Source: Arthrobacter sp. Bz4 (lineage in GTDB: Bacteria > Actinomycetota > Actinomycetes > Actinomycetales > Micrococcaceae). Taken from it: DNA of 64,000 nt. The notes beneath the pieces were generated by a model. The model saw only the letters and a list, made by a program, of their open reading frames with translations, ran no database searches and was not told the origin of the DNA. Of this stretch, positions 1 to 6,905 are shown in pieces (position 1 is the first letter of the stretch; the number at the start of each line of letters is the position of its first letter). A program made the translations under genes and the position numbers. Location of the stretch: assembly GCF_003075455.1 (NCBI RefSeq), contig NZ_QDAE01000001.1, forward strand, positions 124,001 to 188,000, in the 5' to 3' direction.

Positions 1-499
1 ACCCGGCGAAGTCCACGTTCGGTTGAATCTGGGCCGCCTCAATCCCAAAGCCCTGGGCGTCGAGGTTCAGTTTGACTGCCTCGGCGTCTACCGGGGTGCC
101 ATCACTGAACGTCACATCGGGTCGAATGGTGAAGGTGAACTCGGTTGCGTCTGCGTTAGCGGAGAACTCGGAGGCTATCCAGGGGACAATCTCACCCTGG
201 TCGGCGTCGAAATACGTCAGGCGGTCCAGGACGCTGTTGAGGACATTGGACTTTTCATAGAACCTCGCGGACTGGGTCTGCCAGTTATTGATGGGGGTCA
301 CCTCGGCATATACCAGGGTGCCGCCCTCGACCGGCTGCCCACTGGCCACACTTTCACCCGGAGCGGTAGTGGCGGTCGAACCGCAGGCGGTGAGCGCCAC
401 TGCCGTAAGGCCGATGAGCGCCGCTACCCGCAGGGACCGCCGGCGTGGACCGGGATTGGGCGGTAGGACGTTGTGGTGTGAGACGGTGCGGGAAATCAT
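1..499 (-). CDS. ABC transporter substrate-binding lipoprotein, family 5 (peptide/nickel type), 5' part only
   Basis: This is the first 166 codons of a gene that runs off the left edge of the window. The start is ATG at 499, preceded by a GAGAGGA ribosome binding site. Residues 1-39 form a basic, hydrophobic lipoprotein signal ending in the lipobox LTAC, with the lipid-bearing cysteine at about residue 39. The mature part has the layout typical of the SBP_bac_5 family: a GGTLVYAE-like opening strand, then LDRLTYFDADQGEIVPWIA, then the FTIRPDVTFSDGTPVDAEAV segment near residues 130-150. Such proteins sit on the outer face of the membrane and deliver oligopeptides, or sometimes metals or sugars, to an ABC permease. 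The permease genes would lie to the left of the window. Substrate cannot be told from this fragment. Confidence 0.88.
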   Translation of the reverse strand, partial: MISRTVSHHNVLPPNPGPRRRSLRVAALIGLTAVALTACGSTATTAPGESVASGQPVEGGTLVYAEVTPINNWQTQSARFYEKSNVLNSVLDRLTYFDADQGEIVPWIASEFSANADATEFTFTIRPDVTFSDGTPVDAEAVKLNLDAQGFGIEAAQIQPNVDFAG

Positions 500-791
500 G
501 TCGATCCTCTCAGTCGTGATCGAGGTGCCCTACCCACGCACGCTGAAGCATCTGACCGCCAGGAATGGGGTCGACACCAACGGGGGATAAAACTTTCTCC
601 ATCGGTCCTGGCAGTAGCACCGGCCCCGAGGGGTGGTTGCTGCGGCTTCAACGAGCCAGGTCTCTCAGCCGCTCTGGATGGTTGTTCAGTCCGGGGGAGC
701 GATACCCTGCGGACTACGGCGATCTAATCGCATAATGATGGGGCAATCAAGAAAGTCCTGATCTGTACGACTTCCGACGCAACATTCAGCA
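500..791. other. Intergenic region with no gene seen
   Basis: The stretch upstream of the substrate-binding protein gene holds no ORF with coding character that I can support. It should contain the promoter of the leftward transporter gene, but no clear -35/-10 pair stands out. Confidence 0.5.
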
Positions 792-819
792 TTGGCAGGC
801 CGGTGCAGGTGGGTATACA
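792..819 (+). promoter_or_regulatory. Predicted sigma70-type promoter TTGGCA-N16-TATACA
   Basis: TTGGCA at 792-797 and TATACA at 814-819 are 16 bases apart, and an ATG begins at 827, seven bases past the -10 box. Transcription from it would begin at or beside the ATG, so the message would be leaderless. This is read directly from sequence; activity is inferred. Confidence 0.5.
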
Positions 820-826
820 TTTCGGT

Positions 827-928
827 ATGAGAGAGATCAGCACGGAGTGGCGGGTGATCGATAACGTTGCGACGGCATGGTTCGACGCGCGTTCGCTGAC
901 CGTCGAATCCTCGAATCCGTCTGGATGA
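827..928 (+). CDS. Possible small ORF, 33 aa, leaderless
   Basis: The ATG at 827 lies seven bases after a good -10 box. The 33-residue product, beginning MREISTEWRVIDNVATAWF, resembles no family that I can name with confidence. It overlaps a second small ORF (877-1047) in another frame. It could be a true small protein, the stub of a decayed gene, or chance. Its composition looks protein-like, and the promoter placement is the main reason to list it. Confidence 0.3.
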   Translation: MREISTEWRVIDNVATAWFDARSLTVESSNPSG

Positions 929-1047
929 GAATATTCTGGCAGCGCGTGCTCGACTGCGCGCCTGCTGACGACGGCGGTTTGGCGGATCCGTTACGGCTCG
1001 ACCCCGCGCTACGGATCAACGCGCTACGGATAAAGGCAAAGAGTTGA
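877..1047 (+). CDS. Possible small ORF, 56 aa, overlapping the previous one
   Basis: ATG at 877 opens a 56-codon frame rich in arginine, leucine and aspartate (VRRAFADRRILESVWMRIF near the start). An internal ATG at 925 overlaps the stop of the 33-codon ORF as ATGA, which could give translational coupling. No ribosome binding site is clear for 877. The two frames may be halves of one decayed gene joined by a lost frameshift. I do not recognise a family. Confidence 0.25.
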   Translation: MVRRAFADRRILESVWMRIFWQRVLDCAPADDGGLADPLRLDPALRINALRIKAKS

Positions 1048-1190
1048 TGATCGTAAGTAGTTCATAATCTTCACCGGTGGGTCTTTATCTCGCGTCAGGC
1101 TGGCGGTAAAGGGAGTTCCCGGATCCGCTGCTGAACCCTTCCCGGAAACGCCGATAATCTACATTATGTCAACTAACGGATATCTGGTGG

Positions 1191-1727
1191 TCAGAAACAC
1201 GAGTCTTTCGTCATGGTCATTTTGATTCGCGCGTCAGAGACGTTGGTGTCCGGCCACTGCTCAGAGCGCACCCCAATTCCAGATGCAGTTCCCTGGCGGA
1301 CAGCTGCGGCGATTGATACTGCGGTCACCACATTAACCTGCTCCCCTGGGCCGATGACGTAGCCCTCAGCCGGTTCGGCCCGGTCCAGTATGGCTTGAAC
1401 CTCTGGGTCCTTTGTTAACGTCGAGCTCACGCCGAGGGTAGTACCTGGGCCTGACTGCATCGGAATAATGTAGGCGTCCTCCACCACCATGTCCTTAGCA
1501 TCCAGCAGCTTCACTTCCGTGACGGTGACCGGCTGATCTCCGTTGTTGGTGATTACCTCACCGACGAGGGTTTTCCCCTCGCTTGGCGGCACATCCACAA
1601 AGCACATTTCGTCGGTGCCCCCATCAGTCAGCACGCTTGAGTATCCCGGGCTGACGGAGCAGCCGGCCCCTGCCATCAGGAGGGCAAGGGCGAGCAGGGT
1701 GGTCGCACTGTTTCGCTTCGCATGCAT
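1191..1727 (-). CDS. Hypothetical lipoprotein, 178 aa
   Basis: The protein has a basic N-terminus, a hydrophobic core and a lipobox GAGC with cysteine at residue 23, so it should be exported and lipid-anchored on the cell surface. The remaining 155 residues include a segment like TLVGEVITNNGDQPVTVTEV, suggestive of a beta-sandwich, and two cysteines (FCVDV-type near residue 42 and the C-terminal DSCF) that could form a disulfide. The ATG at 1727 follows GAGGACAG at good spacing. No family is recognised. It stands alone between the small ORFs and a leftward membrane-protein gene. Confidence 0.7.
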   Translation of the reverse strand: MHAKRNSATTLLALALLMAGAGCSVSPGYSSVLTDGGTDEMCFVDVPPSEGKTLVGEVITNNGDQPVTVTEVKLLDAKDMVVEDAYIIPMQSGPGTTLGVSSTLTKDPEVQAILDRAEPAEGYVIGPGEQVNVVTAVSIAAAVRQGTASGIGVRSEQWPDTNVSDARIKMTMTKDSCF

Positions 1728-1740
1728 TCTGTCCTCGGTT

Positions 1741-1954
1741 CAGCGATTCTTGCGGGGCTTCAGCAATTCCACCGACCCTGCTGGAATAACCTCGATCTCG
1801 GCCCCAAGCCCGGCCGCGCCGCCCTCGAAGCTAAACACTCCGAAGTCGCTTATGCAAGAGGTAGATCGACTCCGCCACGCGATCCCCAATGGCCAGCATC
1901 CCGGGCAAACCTATGACCCCGGCGCCGTCGTAGCTCGACAGAGAGGCGCCGGCC
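1741..1954 (-). pseudogene. Possible frame-split gene remnant
   Basis: On the minus strand, about 1831-1950 reads as SSYDGAGVIGLPGMLAIGD and then AESIYLLHKRLRSV before a TAG at 1831. Directly after it, in another frame, 1741-1845 reads FEGGAAGLGAEIEVIPAGS and then VELLKPRKNR to a TGA. Both halves look like protein, but neither has a start or full length. A single-base loss around 1835-1850 would join them. I do not recognise the ancestor. Confidence 0.3.
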
Positions 1955-2788
1955 TTAGCCGATCGTTGTGCTCGTCCCGTCGGTGCTATCCAGGACATAG
2001 ACCACCTCGGCGGCGTCCGGCCACCCTTCAAGGAGGCCTTCGACCTGATCGGCGTCTTCCTGGTTCGTTACCTCTGCTGTGATGTGGTCAATCATGCCGT
2101 CGACGACTTGTACGAGCACCTGATGTGATGCGCCGTCCGGCCCAATGAAGCGGGCCCGCACCGGATATACCTGGTTGTGTGGCACAGCGCGGGGCAACCC
2201 TTCCGGGACCTTGAAGTATGCGGTGCCTGTGAACTCGTCGTCCCAGTAGACCTCCTCGGCGGCATCCAGCTGGGCGCGGAGCTCCTGAGCCCCTCTTTCC
2301 TCGCTGGCGCTGAGGATGCCCCCCACCAGTTTTCGAACTTTGCTGTCCAGCGGCCGTACCTGTTCGGACTGATCCTCGAGCATGGCCAGGAACTCCCGCC
2401 TTCTGGCTGCAGCACGATCACCAACGAATCCGGCGGCGATGAACGCTGCCGTACCGGCGGCCATCCATCGTCGCGGGTGCTGGATCCCGACCTGGCGCAG
2501 CTTGTTCTCCAGTCGCAAATCGATAGCCTCACTGGTGTCAGCGAAACGAAGCGTGGCAGCTCCTGTAACGACCCCGGCCAGAGCCCTGAGCGGTAGCCGC
2601 TTGCCGCCGATCGTAACGCCAACGTAGAGCCCCGACACTACGGCCGAGACCACCCGCATGACGCGGCGCTGCTGTCCGTCCAGCCTGGAAGGATCGACGA
2701 GCGTGACGGCGCCCATGACGGCGGTTGACGCGACACCGAAAGCTGGTGACGCCGGATCGACGAGTGAATAGCGTTTCTCATTGGTCAT
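1955..2788 (-). CDS. Hypothetical membrane protein, 277 aa
   Basis: The likely start is ATG at 2788, preceded by AGAGGA seven bases away; an upstream in-frame ATG at 2830 has no such site. The N-terminal 125 residues hold three or four hydrophobic stretches (about 16-32, 43-60, 66-80 and 109-122). A soluble, acidic C-terminal half follows, with charged helices (residues 140-190) and then a domain containing EVYWDDEFTGTAYFKVPEGL and many acidic residues. No named domain is recognised. The gene is divergent from the DUF421 gene at 2892. Confidence 0.65.
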   Translation of the reverse strand: MTNEKRYSLVDPASPAFGVASTAVMGAVTLVDPSRLDGQQRRVMRVVSAVVSGLYVGVTIGGKRLPLRALAGVVTGAATLRFADTSEAIDLRLENKLRQVGIQHPRRWMAAGTAAFIAAGFVGDRAAARRREFLAMLEDQSEQVRPLDSKVRKLVGGILSASEERGAQELRAQLDAAEEVYWDDEFTGTAYFKVPEGLPRAVPHNQVYPVRARFIGPDGASHQVLVQVVDGMIDHITAEVTNQEDADQVEGLLEGWPDAAEVVYVLDSTDGTSTTIG

Positions 2789-2891
2789 GGGTGGTCCTCT
2801 CGAGGCGGGTTCTTCACTGGGATCGAACAAACCCCACGTCCCCTACCGCTAGCCTGCTGCGATGGCACGAGCCGTATGAAACGATCTCTAC

Positions 2892-3419
2892 ATGTGGTTT
2901 GAATCGTGGGATCAGATTATCCGAGTACTCATCATTGGATCGGTATCATATGCCGCGCTGGTGGTGCTCCTGCGGGCGTCGGGCAAACGTACCCTTAGCC
3001 AGCTCAATGCTTTTGACTTCATCGTCACCGTTGCCCTGGGATCTACACTTGCCACCATCCTGCTCAGTGCTGAGGTCTCCTTCGCCCAGGGACTGACTGC
3101 ACTGGTGCTACTGGCGTCGCTTCAGTTGGTGGTCGCCGCGATGTCGGCACGTTGGCCCCGAATACGTTCGTTGGTCACGGCCAAGCCGGTTGCCCTGGTC
3201 CTTGGAGGGCAACTGCAGGCTGACGAACTGCGCAGAAACCGTCTGACGGAATCCGAGGTACGTCAGGCAATTCGCACCGCTGGCTCAGGAGACCTATCTG
3301 ACATTGCGGCTGTGATACTCGAAACCAACGGCACCCTCAGTGTCATTCCTACGGACAAGATCGGTAGCGGATCCGCGCTCGACGAAGTCACCAATTGGCC
3401 AGGTGCCGGTACGCCATGA
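2892..3419 (+). CDS. DUF421 (YetF/YcaP-type) membrane protein, 175 aa
   Basis: Three N-terminal membrane segments (about residues 8-26, 43-62 and 66-85) are followed by a cytoplasmic domain of the YetF type. The family signature is visible as LLRASGKRTLSQLNAFDFIV (residues 26-45). After the membrane part, KPVALVLGGQLQADELRRNR and a later ETNGTLSVIP strand match the DUF421 C-terminal domain. The molecular role of this family is unknown; some members are linked to envelope or spore traits. Its stop overlaps the start of the next gene as ATGA, so the two are probably co-translated. Confidence 0.85.
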   Translation: MWFESWDQIIRVLIIGSVSYAALVVLLRASGKRTLSQLNAFDFIVTVALGSTLATILLSAEVSFAQGLTALVLLASLQLVVAAMSARWPRIRSLVTAKPVALVLGGQLQADELRRNRLTESEVRQAIRTAGSGDLSDIAAVILETNGTLSVIPTDKIGSGSALDEVTNWPGAGTP

Positions 3420-4198
3420 CCAGCCCCCATGACGGAGTAGGCTCCGACTCACCGCTTGGGGTACGCCTGCGATCGGCCGAAGAACTGGCGCGGCGGCTCG
3501 ACAAACCGATGGGCATCCTGGGCATCATTTTCCTGTTCATAGTGCTCGGACAGGTGCTGGCTGAGGATCCGACGCTTGTCCTGGTGTTCAGTATTGTCGG
3601 CTGGCTGTTCTGGGTAATTTTCGTGGGTGAGTTTCTGTTGCGAGCCTACATCGCCAGTTTCAGTGCCGCGTTCTGGCGGAAGAACTGGTGGCAGGTAGTT
3701 TTCCTGCTTGTCCCGTTCCTCAGATTTTTTAGGGCGCTGCAGGCGTTCAGGATGTTGCGGGCGGCTCGCTTCGCGCGGTTCGGCGGAATCCTCTCTGCCA
3801 GCGTGCGAGGCTCCAGATCCGCTGGCAGACTGCTTTCCGGCAGGATCGGCTGGCTTGCGGCAGTGACAGCGGTAGTGATTCTTGCCGCTAGCCAATTGCT
3901 CTATGCCACCGGGTCCCACGAGTCCTACACCGACGCCTTGTTCGAAGCCTCGATGGCAACAATTACCGGTACCGGGATCACTCCGACAGACCATTTCGCC
4001 CGCGCACTCCAGGTGCTGCTGGCCATCTACTCTGTGGCGGTTTTCGCGACCCTCGCCGGTTCCCTCGGAGCGTTTTTCCTCAGGGACCAATCGCCCACGG
4101 TGGAGTCCGGACAGCCGGCCAACGGCGCTCCCCCGCTTTCGGAAGATAGTGCCCAGAAAAGTGGCTCATCCCCGGCTAAGTGGTTGCGCGACCGCTAG
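3416..4198 (+). CDS. Voltage-sensor-type ion channel protein, 260 aa
   Basis: The start ATG at 3416 overlaps the preceding stop. The architecture is that of a six-segment voltage-gated cation channel: S1 about residues 31-50, S2 55-80, S3 88-102, S4 103-121, S5 145-163, a pore loop about 174-190, and S6 197-222. S4 carries arginines at 103, 106, 112, 115, 118 and 121, the spacing of three that marks a voltage sensor. The pore loop reads SMATITGTGITPTD, so the filter is T-x-TGTG rather than the potassium TVGYG. Ion selectivity is therefore uncertain. It may be potassium-like or a distinct actinobacterial channel type. The C-terminal tail is short and charged. Confidence 0.78.
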   Translation: MTSPHDGVGSDSPLGVRLRSAEELARRLDKPMGILGIIFLFIVLGQVLAEDPTLVLVFSIVGWLFWVIFVGEFLLRAYIASFSAAFWRKNWWQVVFLLVPFLRFFRALQAFRMLRAARFARFGGILSASVRGSRSAGRLLSGRIGWLAAVTAVVILAASQLLYATGSHESYTDALFEASMATITGTGITPTDHFARALQVLLAIYSVAVFATLAGSLGAFFLRDQSPTVESGQPANGAPPLSEDSAQKSGSSPAKWLRDR

Positions 4199-4220
4199 TG
4201 TGCTGGTGCACCACTCTTGT

Positions 4221-4245
4221 GTGGCCCAGGGGGTCCAGGGGCCAC
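4221..4245. terminator. Weak hairpin between convergent genes
   Basis: GTGGCCC at 4221-4227 pairs with GGGCCAC at 4239-4245, in the 56-base gap between two convergent genes. There is no T tract on either side, so function as a terminator is only inferred from place. Confidence 0.35.
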
Positions 4246-4254
4246 TTGTGACCG

Positions 4255-5016
4255 TCACCCAGAACGCGCCCGGACTGCCCACGCCGTCGCGTCGATCATA
4301 AACGGCGGTGCGGGAAGCAGTTCGGCGCAGGCCTTCCGGAGAAACTCCCGACCCGTGGGGTCCAGCCCGTTCATATAATCACCGGCCGGCCCGACGCCGA
4401 GAGTGAAGGGCTCCCACCAGCCGGCGAATGAGTCGAACTCCACCCGCACGCTGAGACTCCCCTGCTCAATCTCGTTCAAACCCGCGGCCTCGAACAATTC
4501 GGCCAGGTGCCCCTCAGCGGTCCCCGCACGCCTAGTCTCTGATGCCGTGGGTCCGCCGACCTCCTCGACGGCCCGCCAGAAGGTGGCCAGCGGTCCGCGG
4601 CCGCCAGCGTTATCCCAGACACACGCTGCCACTACCCCACCGTTGCGCGTCACCCGGCCCATTTCCCGCAGGCCCGCCACCGGATCGCTCATGAAGTGAA
4701 CCACCAGCTGCGCCAACGCGATATCGAACACGCTGTCAGGAAAAGGCAGCTCCTCGGCTGTGCCGGGACGGATGTCGACTCCGGGGAGCCGGGTCCGCGC
4801 CGCAGCAACGAACGGCTCTGACGGGTCGACCGCCGCAACCAGGCCAGCGCCCACCCTAGATACCAGCCGGGCCGTCAGAGCTCCGGGGCCGCACCCCACG
4901 TCGAGGCACCGGAGGCCAGCTCCGACGTCAACCAGCCGGACAAACTCTGCAGCCAGAGGCACTGAGTACTGGCCCATGAGCCGGTCATAGGCGTCAGCTG
5001 CTACGGTGAAACTCAC
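4255..5016 (-). CDS. Class I SAM-dependent methyltransferase, 253 aa
   Basis: The glycine-rich SAM-binding motif CLDVGCGPGALTAR lies at about residues 37-50. The acidic motif AAVDPSEPF and the post-motif FPDSVFDIALAQLVVHFM follow in the order seen in UbiE-like and Methyltransf_11 enzymes. The protein should transfer a methyl group from S-adenosylmethionine to a small molecule; the acceptor cannot be told. The C-terminal 100 residues are variable and contain tryptophan-rich FAGWWEPFTLG. It is divergent from the hydrolase gene at 5121 and has no operon partner. Confidence 0.82.
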   Translation of the reverse strand: MSFTVAADAYDRLMGQYSVPLAAEFVRLVDVGAGLRCLDVGCGPGALTARLVSRVGAGLVAAVDPSEPFVAAARTRLPGVDIRPGTAEELPFPDSVFDIALAQLVVHFMSDPVAGLREMGRVTRNGGVVAACVWDNAGGRGPLATFWRAVEEVGGPTASETRRAGTAEGHLAELFEAAGLNEIEQGSLSVRVEFDSFAGWWEPFTLGVGPAGDYMNGLDPTGREFLRKACAELLPAPPFMIDATAWAVRARSG

Positions 5017-5085
5017 CCTCCCAACCTACTCCGACGGCCTTTACGCCGGTAGGGGCGAAGCGGCTCCGGTTCCGGGCGTCAATGG

Positions 5086-5114
5086 TTGCCGGGAACCCCC
5101 ACCGGGCGTAAGGT
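5086..5114 (+). promoter_or_regulatory. Promoter TTGCCG-N17-TAAGGT of the hydrolase gene, probably leaderless
   Basis: TTGCCG (5086-5091) and TAAGGT (5109-5114) are exactly 17 bases apart. The ATG of the next gene is at 5121, six bases past the -10 box, and no ribosome binding site is present. The expected transcript therefore starts at the ATG. Confidence 0.6.
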
Positions 5115-5120
5115 CCCGTC

Positions 5121-5819
5121 ATGGACATCATTCTGGTTCCCGGTTTCTGGCTTGACGCGTCGTCATGGGATGACGTGACTCCCCCGCTCACGGCTGCTGG
5201 ACACCACGTCCATCCCCTCACCCTTCCCGGCCTGGAAGCCAAGGATGCGCCCCGGGCCGGCATCGGCCTCCGCCAGCACATCGACGCCGTCGTGGCCACT
5301 ATCGATGCAGTGGACCGGCCTGTGGTGCTGGTCGGACATTCGGCGGGCGGTGCCATCATCTACGGCGCTATCGACCAGCGGCCCAACCATGTGCTCCGCG
5401 GGATCTATGTGGATAGCGGACCGCTCGGCGAGGGCGGAGTGATCAACGACCAGCTGCCGGCGGACGGCAATGAAATCCCGCTCCCGGCCTGGGATGTCTT
5501 CGACGCTGAGGACCTCGTTGACCTCGACGACGACGTCCGGCAGGCGTTCATCCGCCGAGCTATCCCGCAGCCCCTGGGGGTGGCCACCGACCAGCAGCGA
5601 CTGGTCGACGAAGGCCGCTTCAGGGTGCCGGCGACGGTTATCTGCTGCGAGTTCACCTCTGAACAACTTCAGCACTGGATGGATGCGGGGGATCCGAACG
5701 TTTCCGAACTGACCCATATCCACAATGTCGAGTATGTCGACCTGCCCACCGGTCACTGGCCCCAGTTCACCCGGCCGGCGGATCTCAGTGCGGCGATCCT
5801 CGCCGCCGTCGACCGCTAG
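5121..5819 (+). CDS. Alpha/beta hydrolase, 232 aa
   Basis: The protein is a compact alpha/beta hydrolase. LVPGFWLDASSWDDV near the N-terminus supplies the oxyanion loop. VGHSAGG at about residues 71-77 is the nucleophile elbow, with Ser74 as nucleophile. The catalytic histidine is probably in LPTGHWPQF near residue 216. It resembles the EstA/RsbQ-like and salicylate esterase-like hydrolases often annotated only as alpha/beta hydrolase. The substrate is unknown. Transcription probably begins at the ATG itself (see the promoter at 5086-5114). Confidence 0.85.
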   Translation: MDIILVPGFWLDASSWDDVTPPLTAAGHHVHPLTLPGLEAKDAPRAGIGLRQHIDAVVATIDAVDRPVVLVGHSAGGAIIYGAIDQRPNHVLRGIYVDSGPLGEGGVINDQLPADGNEIPLPAWDVFDAEDLVDLDDDVRQAFIRRAIPQPLGVATDQQRLVDEGRFRVPATVICCEFTSEQLQHWMDAGDPNVSELTHIHNVEYVDLPTGHWPQFTRPADLSAAILAAVDR

Positions 5820-5846
5820 GCTATCCCCACCGCCACCTCAGGCCAG

Positions 5847-5910
5847 AAAAGTAGTGGCCCTGCAGGTAAGCGGTAGCGCAACCACTCATCTGCAGGGCCC
5901 CCACTTTTTT
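5847..5910. terminator. Long imperfect palindrome, probable bidirectional terminator
   Basis: The sequence around the centre GCGC (5876-5879) folds into a hairpin with arms of about 28 bases. Perfectly paired blocks include GGCCCTGCAG (5856-5865) with CTGCAGGGCC (5890-5899). On the plus strand it ends in a run of six T; on the minus strand in TTTT. It lies between the convergent hydrolase and PhnB-like genes, so termination in both directions is the natural reading. It directly abuts the 15-bp repeat array. Confidence 0.7.
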
Positions 5911-6007
5911 GCGCAACTGGGTGCTGCGCAACTGGGTTCCGCGCAACTGGGTTCCGCGCAACTGGGTGCTGCGCAATTGGGTGCTGCGCAATTGGGTGCT
6001 GCGCAAC
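5911..6007. repeat. 15-bp tandem repeat (minisatellite), 6.5 units
   Basis: Six full units of GCGCAACTGGGTGCT and its variants, plus a seven-base partial unit, run head to tail from 5911 to 6007. Variation is limited to the third segment (GTGCT or GTTCC) and to one C/T change in the last two units, the pattern expected of recent slippage. The unit length is a multiple of three, but no real gene covers it; it lies in the gap between two convergent genes. Confidence 0.95.
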
Positions 6008-6033
6008 ACCGATGCAGGGAGAGTCCCAGAGCG

Positions 6034-6443
6034 TTAGGAGCCGTTGATATTGACCAGCCAGGCGACCCCATACCGGTCTTTGCACATGCCGAAACTGTCT
6101 CCCCACGGTGCTCGCTCCATCGGGACAGTCACCGTGCCGCTGCCTGATAGTTTGTCCCAGTAGCCGCGGAGCTCCTCCTCATCCTCGCCGCTCAGCGACA
6201 CCGAGAAAGTGTCCCCTTCCGTGTACTCCATGCCGGTCGGGATGTCGGCGCCCATCAGCATCAGCCCGCCTTCAGTTTCGAGCTGCCCATGCATGATCTT
6301 TTCCGCATCGGCCGGGTCCTGGGCCGCCTGGAATTCATCAAAAGTGCTCATGGTCAGCTCGCCAGCGAAGACCGACTGGTAGAAGGTCATGGCCTCCCGG
6401 GCGTTGCCTTTGAAATTGAGGTACGGATTGAGTCGGGTAGCAT
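6034..6443 (-). pseudogene. PhnB-like VOC-family protein with a one-base frameshift at its start
   Basis: The body (6034-6441) encodes a complete 3-demethylubiquinone-like/PhnB glyoxalase-fold protein: TRLNPYLNFKGNAREAMTFY, HGQLETEGGLMLMGAD, then the C-terminal WGDSFGMCKDRYGVAWLVNI. Family members usually begin M-A-T-R-L-N-P. Here a strong GAAGGAG ribosome binding site precedes an ATG at 6443, but the ATG is followed by CTACCC, not GCTACCC, so it is out of frame by one missing G. Translation of the body would need an upstream start (the open frame reaches an ATG at 6579) or a frameshift. It is either a very young pseudogene, a sequencing error, or has an unusual start. Enzyme function in this family is mostly unknown. 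Confidence 0.75.
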
Positions 6444-6523
6444 GGTGATCTCCTTCGATTCTGACGGAAGCTAGCGGGTGCAGGCCCGGGGCCTGTGCGG
6501 CGCTCCTACCAACCCGGTGGGAG

Positions 6524-6799
6524 TCAGCCGGTGGCGGCAAACCGTTTGGCAGACCGTGCCTTGTGTTTCTCGGCTTCAACCTCTCGGTCCTTGGGCGGCG
6601 CGGTGGTGACGAGGTCCGCCAGCAGATGCGCTGTCACATGGGCTATGCGGTCGACGGCGGCGTCAAACGCCTCCTGATTTGCCTTCGACGGTCTGGTGGA
6701 ACCACTGACTTTGCGGACGAATTGCAGGGCCGCCGCGTGAATCTCGTCGTCGGTGGCTGACGGTTCAAAATTGGACAGAGTTCGAATATTTCTGCACAT
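6524..6799 (-). CDS. DUF2277 domain protein, 91 aa
   Basis: The protein opens with MCRNIRTLSNFEPSATDDEI and continues with AALQFVRKVSGSTRPSKAN, then a conserved TTAPPKDREVEAEK segment, which together define DUF2277. Length is normal for the family. The function is unknown; the fold is expected to be helical and soluble. It lies upstream of the PhnB-like gene in the same direction with a gap of about 80 bases. Confidence 0.85.
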   Translation of the reverse strand: MCRNIRTLSNFEPSATDDEIHAAALQFVRKVSGSTRPSKANQEAFDAAVDRIAHVTAHLLADLVTTAPPKDREVEAEKHKARSAKRFAATG

Positions 6800-6905
6800 A
6801 TTCCATAGCGTAGGCCTAGTTCACCCCGGGGGGAATAGCCTCCTCAGTTCCCGATTGCGCCCTCACCATGCCTAGAGTTGAAGCACTCCCCAGCGAAGGA
6901 TCACG

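Noticed and set aside
837-1019. 60-codon open frame on the minus strand
   Set aside because: No start signal and a shadow-like composition; the plus strand has the better promoter and frame.
5911-6007. CRISPR array
   Set aside because: Units are contiguous with no unique spacers, and no cas gene is present.
5725-6147. AQLGA/AQLGS pentapeptide-like protein from the 15-bp repeat
   Set aside because: The frame begins inside the hydrolase gene in another frame and ends inside the PhnB-like gene on the other strand. Only the repeat makes it look regular; no start with a ribosome binding site.
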